DNA of 64,000 nucleotides from an uncultured Flavobacteriales bacterium (GCA_946480085.1 CAMLHZ010000001.1:682001-746000), one strand, 5' to 3'; shown: positions 44,884-52,317, counted from the first letter of the stretch. Notes: a model not told the origin generated them from the sequence alone. Program-made: numbers and translations.

Positions 44884-45558
44884 ATGAACTTAGAAACCAT
44901 TATTCAAAACATCAACAATTGGGCTGATTTAAGAAATCGCCATAGTATTAAAGATTTTCTTTCCTTGTTTGAACAGGGAATAGGATTTTACTTTAAAGTT
45001 CCAGATGATTGTAGGACAGAGGAAGATTTCGAAAGTGGTTATCATGCTTACCCTGGAAGCACGGATGATGGACAGTTGGTGTTTTATCTGATTCATGCAT
45101 CAAGAGATACCAAAGAACAATTCGAAAAAGGGATTCTTCCGTATATGGTTACATGTGAAATAACGAATGATACGTTGACTGTCGGAAACGATTCACTTCC
45201 AGTTGCTGAAGCAAAACAATTGATTCAGAATTGGACCAATTATCACGTTGGATGGATTCCTGAGCAGGTTATCAGTGCTGATGGAATCTATCAAGCCTTT
45301 TTTATTCCTGAAGAAGATATTCGGACGAATGAGAGATTGAAAGCATATTTCGCCTTAAAACCGTCAAATGATCCAGAGTCAAACCCATTTTTGGCGGATT
45401 TAATTATCAGCGATATGAAAGACGTGGTAATATCTCCAAAGAACGCTTATGCCGATTTAGCTCGTCCTGTTCCGCCATTTAAACCTGGTGTGTTGTCTGA
45501 AAATTCTTTTTTCCTTTTGGAATGTACGGTGAAGGATGACTACATACGACTTGGTTGA
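44884..45558 (+). CDS. Unknown soluble protein heading a signalling operon
   Basis: A 224-residue acidic cytoplasmic protein with no signal peptide or membrane helix. It is a mix of strands and helices (IGFYFKVPDD, QLVFYLIHASRD, LPYMVTCEITND, IYQAFFIPEEDI) with no motif that I recognise. Its last 23 nt overlap the next gene, a membrane protein, and the overlaps continue through the histidine kinase and the response regulator. It is therefore expected to be made with the signalling proteins, perhaps as a modulator or the target of the receptor. The function is unknown. Confidence 0.75.
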   Translation: MNLETIIQNINNWADLRNRHSIKDFLSLFEQGIGFYFKVPDDCRTEEDFESGYHAYPGSTDDGQLVFYLIHASRDTKEQFEKGILPYMVTCEITNDTLTVGNDSLPVAEAKQLIQNWTNYHVGWIPEQVISADGIYQAFFIPEEDIRTNERLKAYFALKPSNDPESNPFLADLIISDMKDVVISPKNAYADLARPVPPFKPGVLSENSFFLLECTVKDDYIRLG

Positions 45559-46189
45559 TAAGCTGACTTTGCTGTCACCAATTGGACTCTTGATAGGTCT
45601 TATTGCTGGTTTGTATTTTTATGCTTCGCTGAATGTCGTTCATCGTATAATCACTTTTTATCTTGCTTTGGCATTCGGAATAGATCTGATTAGTCGTGGT
45701 TTCAGCTATTATGGTGAAGTAAATTTGGTACTCATGCCCATCTTCAATTTAATTGAGTTGTTGATATTCGGTTTGGTGTACCTTCATTTTTTCAGATTTC
45801 AAAAAAAGTACCTTATTGGAGGAATATTGATTTGCTTCTTAGCGCCTTTTGCATACGACGTCTATTCCGTGATTAAATTCAAGGAAGAAATCACCAATTC
45901 GTATTCAAGCTTATTTGGGGCATTAGGAATTCTAATCTTGGCTTTTCTGTTCTTTTTCGAGCGCATCAAGGCGTATACTGAAATGAATTGGAGTGTTTTT
46001 CGTTTGAACTCAGCTATTCTTATTTACTTTTCTGTGAAATTGGTCTTTTACATCCCATTTGATTTTTTTATACATGTTCATGCCGACTTCAAATTCTATT
46101 TCTGGCTGCTTCATTTAGTGCTGCTTATTTGTTTTTATTTATTTCTGGCTAGATCGATATGGAACAATGGCAACGTCCAGAAACAATAG
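45536..46189 (+). CDS. Multi-pass membrane protein, probable receptor half
   Basis: A 217-residue protein made almost wholly of six or seven hydrophobic helices (PIGLLIGLIAGLYFYASL, IFNLIELLIFGLVYLHFF, YLIGGILICFLAPFAY, SLFGALGILILAFLFFFE, LLHLVLLICFYLFLA). It has no cytoplasmic catalytic domain. It overlaps the gene before it by 23 nt and the kinase gene after it by 31 nt. The kinase has only one membrane helix, so this protein is the likely sensory part of a split receptor, comparable in outline to 7TM sensor domains normally fused to kinases. The family is not recognised. Confidence 0.8.
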   Translation: MTTYDLVDKLTLLSPIGLLIGLIAGLYFYASLNVVHRIITFYLALAFGIDLISRGFSYYGEVNLVLMPIFNLIELLIFGLVYLHFFRFQKKYLIGGILICFLAPFAYDVYSVIKFKEEITNSYSSLFGALGILILAFLFFFERIKAYTEMNWSVFRLNSAILIYFSVKLVFYIPFDFFIHVHADFKFYFWLLHLVLLICFYLFLARSIWNNGNVQKQ

Positions 46190-46923
46190 GGTATTGGATT
46201 CTTTCTTCATTAATAATCGTTGTGCTGTTGGCATCGTTTATTGTACTTCTGGTTCGGGTAACATTTAGAAAAATCATAGATGCGAAGAACAAGGAATTTG
46301 AAACGCAACTTCAACATCGCACTCTTCTGCTGGAAACCAGTTTACTTGTTCAGGAAAAGGAACGTACACGGATTGCAGCGGATATTCATGACGACCTAAT
46401 CGGGAAACTATTTAGAGTGCAATTTGCAATTAGTACTATGTCTTCGGAGAATGAAATTTTAATTAGCGAGTGTATTTCAACTGCTCGCAGGATTTCTCAT
46501 GATTTGCTCCCACCCCTAATAGAAACATCCAACACCTTTGAGATTATCTCTGGTATTGTGTCTCCATTTCGTTCGGAATTAAAGATTGACATATCTGTAG
46601 TGGGTAAGTTTTACGAAGATGTCCTTCAAGAAGCAAAGATTCAGGTAGTTAGAGTTGTTCAGGAGGCTCTTACCAATTCAATAAAGCACGCATCTGCAAC
46701 CGAAATTGGAGTTGTTTTACGATTTGGAGAAAACGGTTTTTCGCTTGTTATGCGAGATAATGGCTGTGGATTTGAAACTCAAAGAGAAAGTTTGGGATTA
46801 GGAATTCGAAACATAGAAACGAGGATTTACCACTTAAAAGGATGTGTTAAGTTAAAATCGAAAGAGGACAAGGGAACCACATTGATATTTTTTATTCCAA
46901 ATAAAATTGTGAATCATGAATAA
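46159..46923 (+). CDS. HisKA_3 (NarL-type) sensor histidine kinase
   Basis: A 254-residue kinase. One N-terminal membrane helix (residues 13-34) and a short coiled coil lead into the HisKA_3 dimerisation domain with the phospho-acceptor H77 (RIAADIHDDLIGKL). A GHKL ATPase domain follows, with N-box VVQEALTNSIKHA, G1 MRDNGCGFE and G2 LGLGIRNIETRI. All catalytic residues are present. It lacks any periplasmic sensor domain; the adjacent membrane protein probably senses. The stop overlaps the response-regulator start by 8 nt, so the pair is cognate. Confidence 0.93.
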   Translation: MEQWQRPETIGYWILSSLIIVVLLASFIVLLVRVTFRKIIDAKNKEFETQLQHRTLLLETSLLVQEKERTRIAADIHDDLIGKLFRVQFAISTMSSENEILISECISTARRISHDLLPPLIETSNTFEIISGIVSPFRSELKIDISVVGKFYEDVLQEAKIQVVRVVQEALTNSIKHASATEIGVVLRFGENGFSLVMRDNGCGFETQRESLGLGIRNIETRIYHLKGCVKLKSKEDKGTTLIFFIPNKIVNHE

Positions 46924-47587
46924 ACTCAAATTAGCAATTGTAGATGATGATCTGCTGGTATTGGAATTGATAAAAGGCCTTTTTGAATCGGATGAACGTT
47001 TTGAAGTGCTTCATTGCACTGATGATGGTGAAAAATTCCTTACTTATTTGGCCGAATCTGTAAATCACCCAGACCTTGTTCTGTTGGATCTGAAAATGAA
47101 AGGATTATCAGGAATAGATATTACAGAGTTCATCAAGAAAGAAAAATTGAGCCTTCAGGTGGTTATCTTATCTTCTCACTACCAGAGTTCACATATTGGA
47201 TATATATTCAAAATTGGAGCCGCTGCTTTTTTACCCAAGGGAATTTCTCCTGTTGAATTGAAAGAAATTGTTTTGAAAGTAGCACAACACGGTTATTATT
47301 TTGATGATAATCAAATGGCTCACATGCGTGAGCAAGTAACCGTAAGAATACCAAACCAAATGAGTGAAAACGAACTTTTATCTGCGCGGGAATTGGAAAT
47401 CATAAAACTCATCTGCGAACAGTTTACCGCTAAAGAAATTGCCGATAAATTGTTTATTACACAACGAACGGTAGAAGGTCATAAGAATAATATGTTTGTG
47501 AAAACAGGGGCAAAGAACATTGCTGGGTTGGTTATTTATGCCATTCAGAACAAATTAGTGGATCAAGACTCATTGCCAATTTTCTAA
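46916..47587 (+). CDS. LuxR/NarL-type response regulator
   Basis: A 223-residue DNA-binding regulator. The receiver domain has acidic pocket D10-D11-D12, phospho-acceptor D58 (VLLDLKM), S86/S87 and K108. The LuxR-type HTH lies at about 150-212 (LSARELEIIKLICEQFTAKE, RTVEGHKNNMFVKTGA). It ends the signalling operon and lies 314 nt before the paralogue/tail-collar/protease genes. That gap contains phased inverted-type repeats that fit a dimeric NarL-type site, so this regulator is the natural candidate to control them. No autoregulatory site was proven. Confidence 0.93.
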   Translation: MNKLKLAIVDDDLLVLELIKGLFESDERFEVLHCTDDGEKFLTYLAESVNHPDLVLLDLKMKGLSGIDITEFIKKEKLSLQVVILSSHYQSSHIGYIFKIGAAAFLPKGISPVELKEIVLKVAQHGYYFDDNQMAHMREQVTVRIPNQMSENELLSARELEIIKLICEQFTAKEIADKLFITQRTVEGHKNNMFVKTGAKNIAGLVIYAIQNKLVDQDSLPIF

Positions 47588-47901
47588 CGCATACATCAAT
47601 AAATACGGACATTACAGTCGTTTTTCAAGTTAAATTCGGGTCACGATTCGTACCAGGTAATTTCTACCAAAACCGCAATTCAGGTAATTTCTACCTAACC
47701 CATACTTTCAGGTGTTCCCAACTTTGTCAGGCAGATGATTGATCTGATATTCACTGAAAGAAACCAAATCCCAGGAAGGTTATTCCAAAAATCATAAAAG
47801 TGGTTATTCAGCTGGATTCCGAGTAATTGTTTGCAAAAACAATCCACTAAAAGTTGGTGGATCTATAACAATCTCTCATTTATGAGATAAAACTATTCAT
47901 T
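47588..47901. other. 314-nt regulatory gap between regulator and effector genes
   Basis: No gene is present. It holds the phased repeat array at 47654-47723, a 6-bp dyad ATCCAC/GTGGAT (47842-47862) and a TCTCAT/ATGAGA dyad (47874-47887) just before the start codon. No good TAnnTTTG element was seen, so an activator-dependent promoter is plausible. Confidence 0.6.
47654..47723. promoter_or_regulatory. Phased CAGGTAATTTCTACC direct repeats, candidate operator
   Basis: Two identical 15-mers, CAGGTAATTTCTACC, start at 47654 and 47681. A degenerate third copy (CAGGTGTTCCCAACT) starts at 47709. The spacings are 27 and 28 nt. Each unit is an imperfect dyad with GGTA/TACC arms. Confidence 0.6.
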
Positions 47902-48552
47902 ATGAAAACATTAGCACAATTAAATGCTGAATTAATCCAATTATTCGATGCTGCAAGCAAAAATGTAGACATCGAAATTTCAGAAGCCGATTTCAATACC
48001 TTAAAAGATGGGAAATACGCATTGTGTTTTGCAAAAAAGGTAGGTGACGCTTACAATGTTGTATGGCAGTCTTCTACGGCGTACCTTCAGTTGAACTCGT
48101 TTCAATGGACTCCAATGTACGAACTGTTCGGGACAAATAACTTCGAAGGAGGTGTTACTGTAAAAGCGAGTACGAAAAACCAACAATGTGGTCTTGGTCA
48201 AACTTGTACACTTAGTGAGAATGGAGTATTGAGTCCAGCAATTGATGGTGGTTCAGCAACAGCATTACACTTCGATAACGAATATGGTCCAATTCATTCT
48301 GGAGTTAACCAATTGGTAACTGGAATCGATGGTAAAAAATCGAGTCTTCCTATTTACGTAAGTAAAAATCAGGTTGTAATCGGTGCAACAGATTTAACTC
48401 CTAAGGAATCTGTTATGATTTGGTTTGAACAAGGTATTGAAACATCAACAATGTTCAGTACTTCAAGATCAAATGCCATTGAAATCGATCTTACAGGCAA
48501 AAATACTGCTGCAGTTAACTACACAAATGGTAAATGGACTATTACCGGGTAA
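47902..48552 (+). CDS. Unrecognised family protein, paralogue A
   Basis: A 216-residue protein with no signal peptide, lipobox or membrane helix. It is predicted beta-rich (LCFAKKVGDAYNVVWQSS, PMYELFGTNNF, GSATALHFDNEYGPIHSG, ESVMIWFEQGIETSTMF). It is paralogous to the next gene over nearly its whole length, about 40% identical by eye. The best conserved parts are LCFAKxxxxxYNVVWQ, LFGTNxF, NEYGxIHSGVNQxxTGIDG and IWFxQxIxTSxM. I have an impression that similar uncharacterised proteins occur sporadically in bacteria and fungi, but cannot name a family. It is the first gene after the repeat array. Confidence 0.85.
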   Translation: MKTLAQLNAELIQLFDAASKNVDIEISEADFNTLKDGKYALCFAKKVGDAYNVVWQSSTAYLQLNSFQWTPMYELFGTNNFEGGVTVKASTKNQQCGLGQTCTLSENGVLSPAIDGGSATALHFDNEYGPIHSGVNQLVTGIDGKKSSLPIYVSKNQVVIGATDLTPKESVMIWFEQGIETSTMFSTSRSNAIEIDLTGKNTAAVNYTNGKWTITG

Positions 48553-48586
48553 GCTATAAAATAGTGTGCCGTTTTTAGCCAATGTG

Positions 48587-48616
48587 TTCGGGACATTGAC
48601 ACTCCGATGTCCCGAA
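48587..48616 (+). promoter_or_regulatory. 10-bp hairpin between the paralogous genes
   Basis: TTCGGGACAT (48587-48596) is perfectly complementary to ATGTCCCGAA (48607-48616) across a 10-nt loop. No T-run follows. It could stabilise the upstream message or reduce read-through into paralogue B. Confidence 0.6.
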
Positions 48617-48642
48617 TCACTTACCAAATAAACACAAAACGT

Positions 48643-49281
48643 ATGGCAAGTCTTCGAAATACAAGTGGTTTTGATCTACAAAGCAGTTCAAGAGAAGTGA
48701 ACATTCAAATTTCAAGTGCCGACTTGGAAGCATTGAAAAAGGGTGAATACTATTTGTGCTTTGCCAAAAATCTCAATGATGAGTACAACGTGGTTTGGCA
48801 GTGTTATTCAGATTATTTGACTAGTAACTACTTTTCATGGGATTTGAAATTTCAACTTTTTGGTACGAACACGTTTATTCCGGAAAACACGATAAAAACA
48901 ATAACCAATATTCAGGATTGTGACTTGGGAATGGTTTGTTTACTTGACGAAATTGGACTTTTGGAAGTACAGCGGTCTGGCGGAACAACAAACAAACTCA
49001 CCATTAACAATGAATATGGCTTTATACACAGTGGTGTAAATCAATTTTCTACAGGAATTGACGGAACAGTAGCAAGTTCTCCGATTTATGTTGCGCGAAC
49101 AAAAGAGTTAAGAGGAGATATTCAACTTGCTCCGAAAGCTATTGTTCGTATATGGTTTCAACAAAACATTCAAACCAGCATGATGATTTCTGGCAAACCA
49201 AGCAATTCCATAGATCTTGATCTCACACTAAATCAAACAATTGCTTGTGTTTATGAGGACCAAAAGTGGTCGATAATTTAA
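48643..49281 (+). CDS. Unrecognised family protein, paralogue B
   Basis: A 212-residue protein paralogous to the gene before it, again without export signal. Conserved blocks include INIQISSADL-like start, YLCFAKNLNDEYNVVWQ, LFGTNTF, NNEYGFIHSGVNQFSTGIDG and IWFQQNIQTSMM. I chose ATG 48643 because it aligns with the start of paralogue A. An ATG at 48607 lies inside a perfect hairpin and would add twelve unconserved residues. Cysteines differ between the copies apart from LCFAK, so a shared disulfide is unlikely. Two retained diverged copies side by side suggest a heteromer or different ligands. Confidence 0.82.
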   Translation: MASLRNTSGFDLQSSSREVNIQISSADLEALKKGEYYLCFAKNLNDEYNVVWQCYSDYLTSNYFSWDLKFQLFGTNTFIPENTIKTITNIQDCDLGMVCLLDEIGLLEVQRSGGTTNKLTINNEYGFIHSGVNQFSTGIDGTVASSPIYVARTKELRGDIQLAPKAIVRIWFQQNIQTSMMISGKPSNSIDLDLTLNQTIACVYEDQKWSII

Positions 49282-49299
49282 TCTGAAAATTATAGGATA

Positions 49300-50331
49300 A
49301 TGAAAAACGATACTTTTCTTAACGTCAGTATTCAGGAATACTTATACGCGCTGCAACAAAAAAATTTGGTTTACAACTATAATTTCAAATACTTCAGCAA
49401 TTTTAATACGTTACCCAATTCACTTTCATCTGGCCATCCAGATGGCTGGGTTTACACTAACGTTGGTTCGAGTGGGAGCATTCAGCCATCAGGAGATAAA
49501 TGTAGGATCATTGTAAATGCTGACGGTAATCCGATGTCGTTAACTCAGGCGCTTCATGAATTCCCGAGATGGGAAGATCAAGTAGCTGGGAAAATGGTTT
49601 CAATTGAAATTCAGCTTCTCCTGTCAAAAGGATGTAAAGTTGCAGTGAGTCTTTCCGACGGAATTACAACCGTTACGGAAGAGATGACTAGTTCAAATGG
49701 TGGAGATGCAATTATCAATTTACAATTGGAAGTGGATGACGCTCCAACTCAACTGATCCTGGGAATTTCCAGTTCTACAAAGTCAGCTTCGATCACATTA
49801 TCGAAAGTATTCGGAAATGTGGGGACAATTGCCCTGGAAAATCTTCCTTGCATCATAAATGGGATTATTGGAGAACGTAAAAGTTACATTTCCACACAAG
49901 TTGCTCCTGCCGAAGAATTGTCTATTTGTAATAACCTGAGCGTTGATCTGAAAAACGATTATACACGTTTGAACTCTGTTTTAAATGGAAGGTTCGGAAA
50001 AGATGGCTCAAACAATCCGTTATTACCTAATGTTTCAGGTTATTTCAGCAGAGCATGGGATAACGGAAAAAAGTTGGATCAGAATGCAAGTGATCGTAAA
50101 ATGATGGGAAATGAAACCATTGTTGGTGATTTTGTTGGAACAATTGAACTAGATTGTTTCAAAACACACGTGCATGAGTTAAAGTTCGCTCCGATCTCAA
50201 TCGTTTCAGCTGCGCAGGGAGCACCTGCAGAAGGAATTAAATCCAACACGAAAGCAGAAACAAAAGAAACAGGGGACAAGGAAACCAGACCCGTTAATGT
50301 GGCAGAATTGTACACCATTAAATGGGCTTAA
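49300..50331 (+). CDS. Orphan phage-tail-collar-like protein
   Basis: A 343-residue protein without a signal peptide. Residues 1-200 form a beta-rich carbohydrate-binding-like region (NLVYNYNFKYFSNFNTLPN, then PDGWVYTNVG). Residues about 245-343 have the marks of phage tail collar and tail-fibre tips: GYFSRAWDNGKKLD, an HxH metal-binding motif at H290/H292 (KTHVHELKF), and the terminal ETRPVNVAELYTIKWA at 328-343. Phage proteins with these motifs are trimeric receptor-binding fibres. No head, sheath, baseplate or lysis gene is nearby, so it is not part of a prophage or visible contractile system. It lies 18 nt after paralogue B and 22 nt before the protease. Confidence 0.8.
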   Translation: MKNDTFLNVSIQEYLYALQQKNLVYNYNFKYFSNFNTLPNSLSSGHPDGWVYTNVGSSGSIQPSGDKCRIIVNADGNPMSLTQALHEFPRWEDQVAGKMVSIEIQLLLSKGCKVAVSLSDGITTVTEEMTSSNGGDAIINLQLEVDDAPTQLILGISSSTKSASITLSKVFGNVGTIALENLPCIINGIIGERKSYISTQVAPAEELSICNNLSVDLKNDYTRLNSVLNGRFGKDGSNNPLLPNVSGYFSRAWDNGKKLDQNASDRKMMGNETIVGDFVGTIELDCFKTHVHELKFAPISIVSAAQGAPAEGIKSNTKAETKETGDKETRPVNVAELYTIKWA

Positions 50332-50353
50332 TTAAACAATTAAAACAAGAATT

Positions 50354-51523
50354 ATGAAAAAGAGATACTTGATTACTTACAAGGAACAAAATGTAAGCAA
50401 AGAAAAAATGACTTCCATATTGGGAGAAAGCAAGAAAATTGTTGAGTTCAATTTGAAAACTAAATTGCTTGCGGATGGTGGATATCATTTCTCAAAACTA
50501 GGGATTACTTCTACTTTATTGAGTGAAAGTGAAGCTCAAAAGTTGAGACAAAATGCACAAATTGACTTTGTAGAAGAAGATTCAGTGATGCATATATTGG
50601 GCGAATTATCCAACGCGAAACCAAAGTTGGTTCTTGCTGGAGAAGATTCTTGGAATATGAAACTGATCAAAGCTCCTGAAGCATGGAAAAAAGGCTATGC
50701 AGGAAAAGGTGTCAAACTGGCAATTATTGATACGGGAATTGCTAAACATCCAGATCTATCGATTAAAGGAGGGGTATCTTTTGTGGCTGGTTCAGACGGT
50801 TATAATGATGATAACGGTCATGGTACGCATTGTGCAGGAATTGCGGCTGGATTGGGAGTTAAACCTGAAAATGTGCGTGGTGTTGCTTCAGATGTCTCAT
50901 TGTATGCTGTGAAGGTAATGAACGCCGCAGGGAAAGGAAATACTTCAGATATTATTGCTGGAATGGCTTGGAGTGTGGAAAATGAAATCAACGTTGTCAG
51001 TATGAGTTTGGGTGGAGAAAATGATCCAAGCGAAGCATATGCTGTTGCGGTAAAAGCTTGTCAATCCAACGGAACTGTTGTAGTTTGTGCATCTGGTAAT
51101 TCGTATAATAAAGGTACTGGTTTCCCATATGTTAATGCTCCAGCAAATTCATGGAGAGAAGGGGATGCTGTCACAAAACCAATTGCAGTTGGATCAGTTG
51201 ATAATCAGTCAGTGATTGCAGCCTCTTCTTCAAGAGGTGGTAGAGCTGGTGTCCCAATTTGGAATCAGGTTGGAGTTGTTGCTCCTGGAGTTGCGATCTA
51301 TTCAACCTATTTGAACAACGGTTATGCAACACTTTCAGGAACAAGTATGGCCTGTCCTCATGTTGCTGGACTTTGTGCACTTATGATCCAAAAGAGAGGA
51401 GGTATTACACCGCTTCAGATTAAGGCAGATATAGAAGCCACCGCAACAAGCCTTGGAATTGGAACACCCAATGAAACCTATGGTTATGGTTTAATCAATT
51501 GTGATAAAGCTATTAATTTGTAG
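50354..51523 (+). CDS. Subtilisin-family serine protease without signal peptide
   Basis: A 389-residue S8 peptidase. Residues 1-80 are an I9-type propeptide (YLITYKEQNVSKEKM, ending IDFVEEDSVMHIL). The catalytic triad is D126 (AIIDTGIAKHPDL), H156 (NGHGTHCAGIAAG) and S331 (SGTSMACPHVAGL), with the oxyanion asparagine N249 (CASGN). All are intact, so it should be active. There is no signal peptide, lipobox or T9SS domain, so it is cytoplasmic or exported by a non-classical route. It follows the tail-collar gene by 22 nt and precedes a small I9-like protein by 38 nt. It may mature or degrade the products of this cluster. Confidence 0.93.
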   Translation: MKKRYLITYKEQNVSKEKMTSILGESKKIVEFNLKTKLLADGGYHFSKLGITSTLLSESEAQKLRQNAQIDFVEEDSVMHILGELSNAKPKLVLAGEDSWNMKLIKAPEAWKKGYAGKGVKLAIIDTGIAKHPDLSIKGGVSFVAGSDGYNDDNGHGTHCAGIAAGLGVKPENVRGVASDVSLYAVKVMNAAGKGNTSDIIAGMAWSVENEINVVSMSLGGENDPSEAYAVAVKACQSNGTVVVCASGNSYNKGTGFPYVNAPANSWREGDAVTKPIAVGSVDNQSVIAASSSRGGRAGVPIWNQVGVVAPGVAIYSTYLNNGYATLSGTSMACPHVAGLCALMIQKRGGITPLQIKADIEATATSLGIGTPNETYGYGLINCDKAINL

Positions 51524-51561
51524 TAATTTAATGGTTAGACCTCTTTTTAATAACGTCCAGT

Positions 51562-51786
51562 ATGAAAAAGATAACTCCTCAATTGGCAAAATTAATTAGT
51601 CATGATCCAGGAAAAGTTTATTCGGTTGTTATCGTTTGTTCCCCTAACAATGAATTCCTGAATACCAAATTCAAAAAGTTAATGGATGGGCTTTTTAGTG
51701 CTGAGATAAGTGGTCATGAAATTGAGAAGCTTGTGTTACGGGATGAGGTTCTCTCCATTGAATTGAATAATATAGTAGGAATCTGA
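51562..51786 (+). CDS. Small I9-like protease inhibitor or propeptide homologue
   Basis: A 74-residue protein with the strand-helix-strand-helix-strand order of inhibitor I9 domains: VYSVVIV (19-25), a helix at about 30-43, LFSAEIS (44-50), the GHEIEKLVLRDE helix, and VLSIEL (63-68). The last part closely follows the I9 pattern in which a helix is followed by a peVxxIExd strand. It sits directly behind the subtilisin gene and before the cluster terminator. Stand-alone I9 proteins inhibit subtilases or assist their folding, so it is probably the cognate inhibitor. The assignment rests on pattern only. Confidence 0.65.
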   Translation: MKKITPQLAKLISHDPGKVYSVVIVCSPNNEFLNTKFKKLMDGLFSAEISGHEIEKLVLRDEVLSIELNNIVGI

Positions 51787-51804
51787 AGATTATAAACCGC
51801 TAAA

Positions 51805-51832
51805 AAGGCTGTTACTCTATTGTAACAGCCTT
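51805..51832. terminator. Bidirectional terminator closing the protease cluster
   Basis: A perfect 11-bp stem AAGGCTGTTAC / GTAACAGCCTT with a 6-nt loop, flanked by A-rich and T-rich sequence. It lies between convergent genes. Confidence 0.88.
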
Positions 51833-51840
51833 ATCTTCTT

Positions 51841-52311
51841 TTACTCCGGCAGTTTAAACATGCTGCCATCAATTTTTCTCGTTTCATGTATTGGAACATC
51901 TTTCCCAACTCCAAGTACTTTTCCGCGAACAGTTCCATCTAGCTTTACTTCTACTTCTTTCGACATGGCCAATTGGATAATGTTGAATAATCCGCCGGTA
52001 GAAAGATCCAACGTTAAAGGAACAGTATATTTATTCTCTGACTTTCGCTTGATTTTTAGTTTTTCATTCAATCGAATAACTCCAACATCTTTACCATTTC
52101 CGGTTAAATTCAACTTTCCGGATTTGATTTTGAATCCAAGAGCATTTGGATTTTCAACCGTCATATCGAATGAGAAATCTAAACTTCTCCCATTCAACTC
52201 TTGCATTTTGAAATTTGAAAAATCGGTAAAATCCGGTTCATCAAATTCGCATGAGCTCGCCATTATTCCAACAAGAACAAGCGTACTCAGAAAATAAACT
52301 TTCGCTTTCAT
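51841..52311 (-). CDS. LEA14-like (WHy-type) lipoprotein
   Basis: A 156-residue lipoprotein: signal MKAKVYFLSTLVLVGIMASSC (lipobox MASSC, Cys21). The mature part reads like an LEA type 2 / WHy beta-sandwich (LDFSFDMTVENPNALGFKIK, KYTVPLTLDLSTGGLFN, VEVKLDGTVRGKVLGVGKD). LEA14-type domains occur in desiccation-linked proteins and in bacterial envelope lipoproteins of unknown role. It starts 6 nt after the dipeptidase stop, so the two are co-transcribed. Confidence 0.82.
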   Translation of the reverse strand: MKAKVYFLSTLVLVGIMASSCEFDEPDFTDFSNFKMQELNGRSLDFSFDMTVENPNALGFKIKSGKLNLTGNGKDVGVIRLNEKLKIKRKSENKYTVPLTLDLSTGGLFNIIQLAMSKEVEVKLDGTVRGKVLGVGKDVPIHETRKIDGSMFKLPE

Positions 52312-52317
52312 GTCTCT

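Noticed and set aside
48607..48642. Upstream ATG for paralogue B
   Set aside because: It lies in the 3' arm of a perfect hairpin and adds residues with no match in paralogue A.
49300..50331. Prophage or contractile injection system
   Set aside because: No capsid, portal, sheath, tube, baseplate, integrase or lysis gene was found anywhere in the window, so only an orphan tail-collar-like protein is claimed.
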